NCBI GenBank assembly: GCA_963715895.1 | Contig: OY970284.1 | Span: 6,014,001-6,078,000, forward strand | Direction: 5' to 3' | Source of the DNA: JADGNZ01 sp963715895 | GTDB taxonomy: Bacteria; Acidobacteriota; Thermoanaerobaculia; Gp7-AA8 | Length of the DNA: 64,000 nucleotides | Program-made: the position numbers and the translations under genes | Shown here: positions 63,946 through 64,000 of the stretch, piece after piece | Layout of the letters: every line of letters begins with the position of its first letter | Numbering within the stretch: position 1 is the first letter of the stretch | Notes under the pieces: model-generated | What the model was told of the DNA's origin: nothing | What the model saw: the letters and a program-made list of their open reading frames with translations, nothing else | Database searches by the model: none

Positions 63946-63983
63946 CCGCCAATCTGTAGTGACCGTTTCCGCGTAGATGGAGC

Positions 63984-64000
63984 ATGAAGCGTCTGCTGCT
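63984..64000 (+). CDS. Possible start of a gene cut by the window end
   Basis: ATGAAGCGTCTGCTGCT after GATGGAGC would encode MKRLLL, the usual beginning of a signal peptide. Only six codons are visible, so this is a hint only. Confidence 0.35.

Overview
The window is about 61-63% GC by eye, densely packed, and uses many ATGA/GTGA stop-start overlaps. Its gene content (Tat and Sec exported redox proteins, M13 peptidase, YD-repeat/RHS proteins, a TIGR04255 module, multihaem cytochromes, a xanthine-dehydrogenase-type trio) fits a Gram-negative bacterium. I infer a member of the Acidobacteriota or a close neighbour. No rRNA or tRNA gene was seen, so this placement is soft.

Bases 1-12,908 are a respiratory block. 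A Rieske/cytochrome b/multihaem cytochrome c operon (minus) lies beside a membrane protein gene. Next comes a BON - rhodanese - cytochrome c operon (minus). Its rhodanese reads through an in-frame UGA followed by a SECIS-like hairpin, so it is a candidate selenoprotein. A long plus-strand operon follows: NarI-like cytochrome b, molybdopterin nitrate-reductase-like catalytic subunit, Fe-S subunit, Rieske protein, small membrane protein, TDT transporter and a Crp/Fnr regulator. After it comes a ric/scdA-type repair gene. The operon and ric share a palindromic operator.

Bases 12,961-19,446 (minus) hold a multicopper oxidase - SCO1 - unknown secreted protein - Tat-exported solute-binding protein - thioredoxin-like operon, with an AraC-type regulator upstream.

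Bases 19,937-35,400 contain an M13 peptidase gene whose last ~350 bp are duplicated ~9.7 kb downstream. Between the copies lies an RHS/YD-repeat polymorphic-toxin locus. It has a long repeat protein and two short RHS-core genes with near-identical cores but different metallopeptidase-like C-terminal tips, each followed at once by a candidate immunity or partner gene. Two secreted proteins lie on the same strand beyond the duplication.

Bases 35,502-39,611 hold an AraC regulator, three tandem ~60-residue exported peptides, a zinc-finger/TPR anti-sigma-like protein, an ECF sigma factor and a 17-copy 21-bp repeat in front of the sigma gene. This looks like one self-contained signalling unit and is my leading candidate for an undescribed system, together with the UGA rhodanese and the RHS tip exchange.

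Bases 39,612-64,000 are mixed. They include an NADP-oxidoreductase, an overlapping three-gene TIGR04255 module, a haem-binding propeller-like protein, a two-component system and a serine hydrolase/aspartyl-protease fusion. An OLD-family ATPase island, an L,D-transpeptidase-like protein, a phospholipase D, YaeQ, Tag, DUF4442 and GNAT genes follow. Then come a complete IS4-type element with a 9-bp target duplication, a hydrolase/phosphoribosyltransferase pair with a 44-bp palindromic tandem array upstream, and a three-subunit molybdenum hydroxylase. Several conserved genes carry single-base insertions relative to the expected frame; these may be assembly errors.
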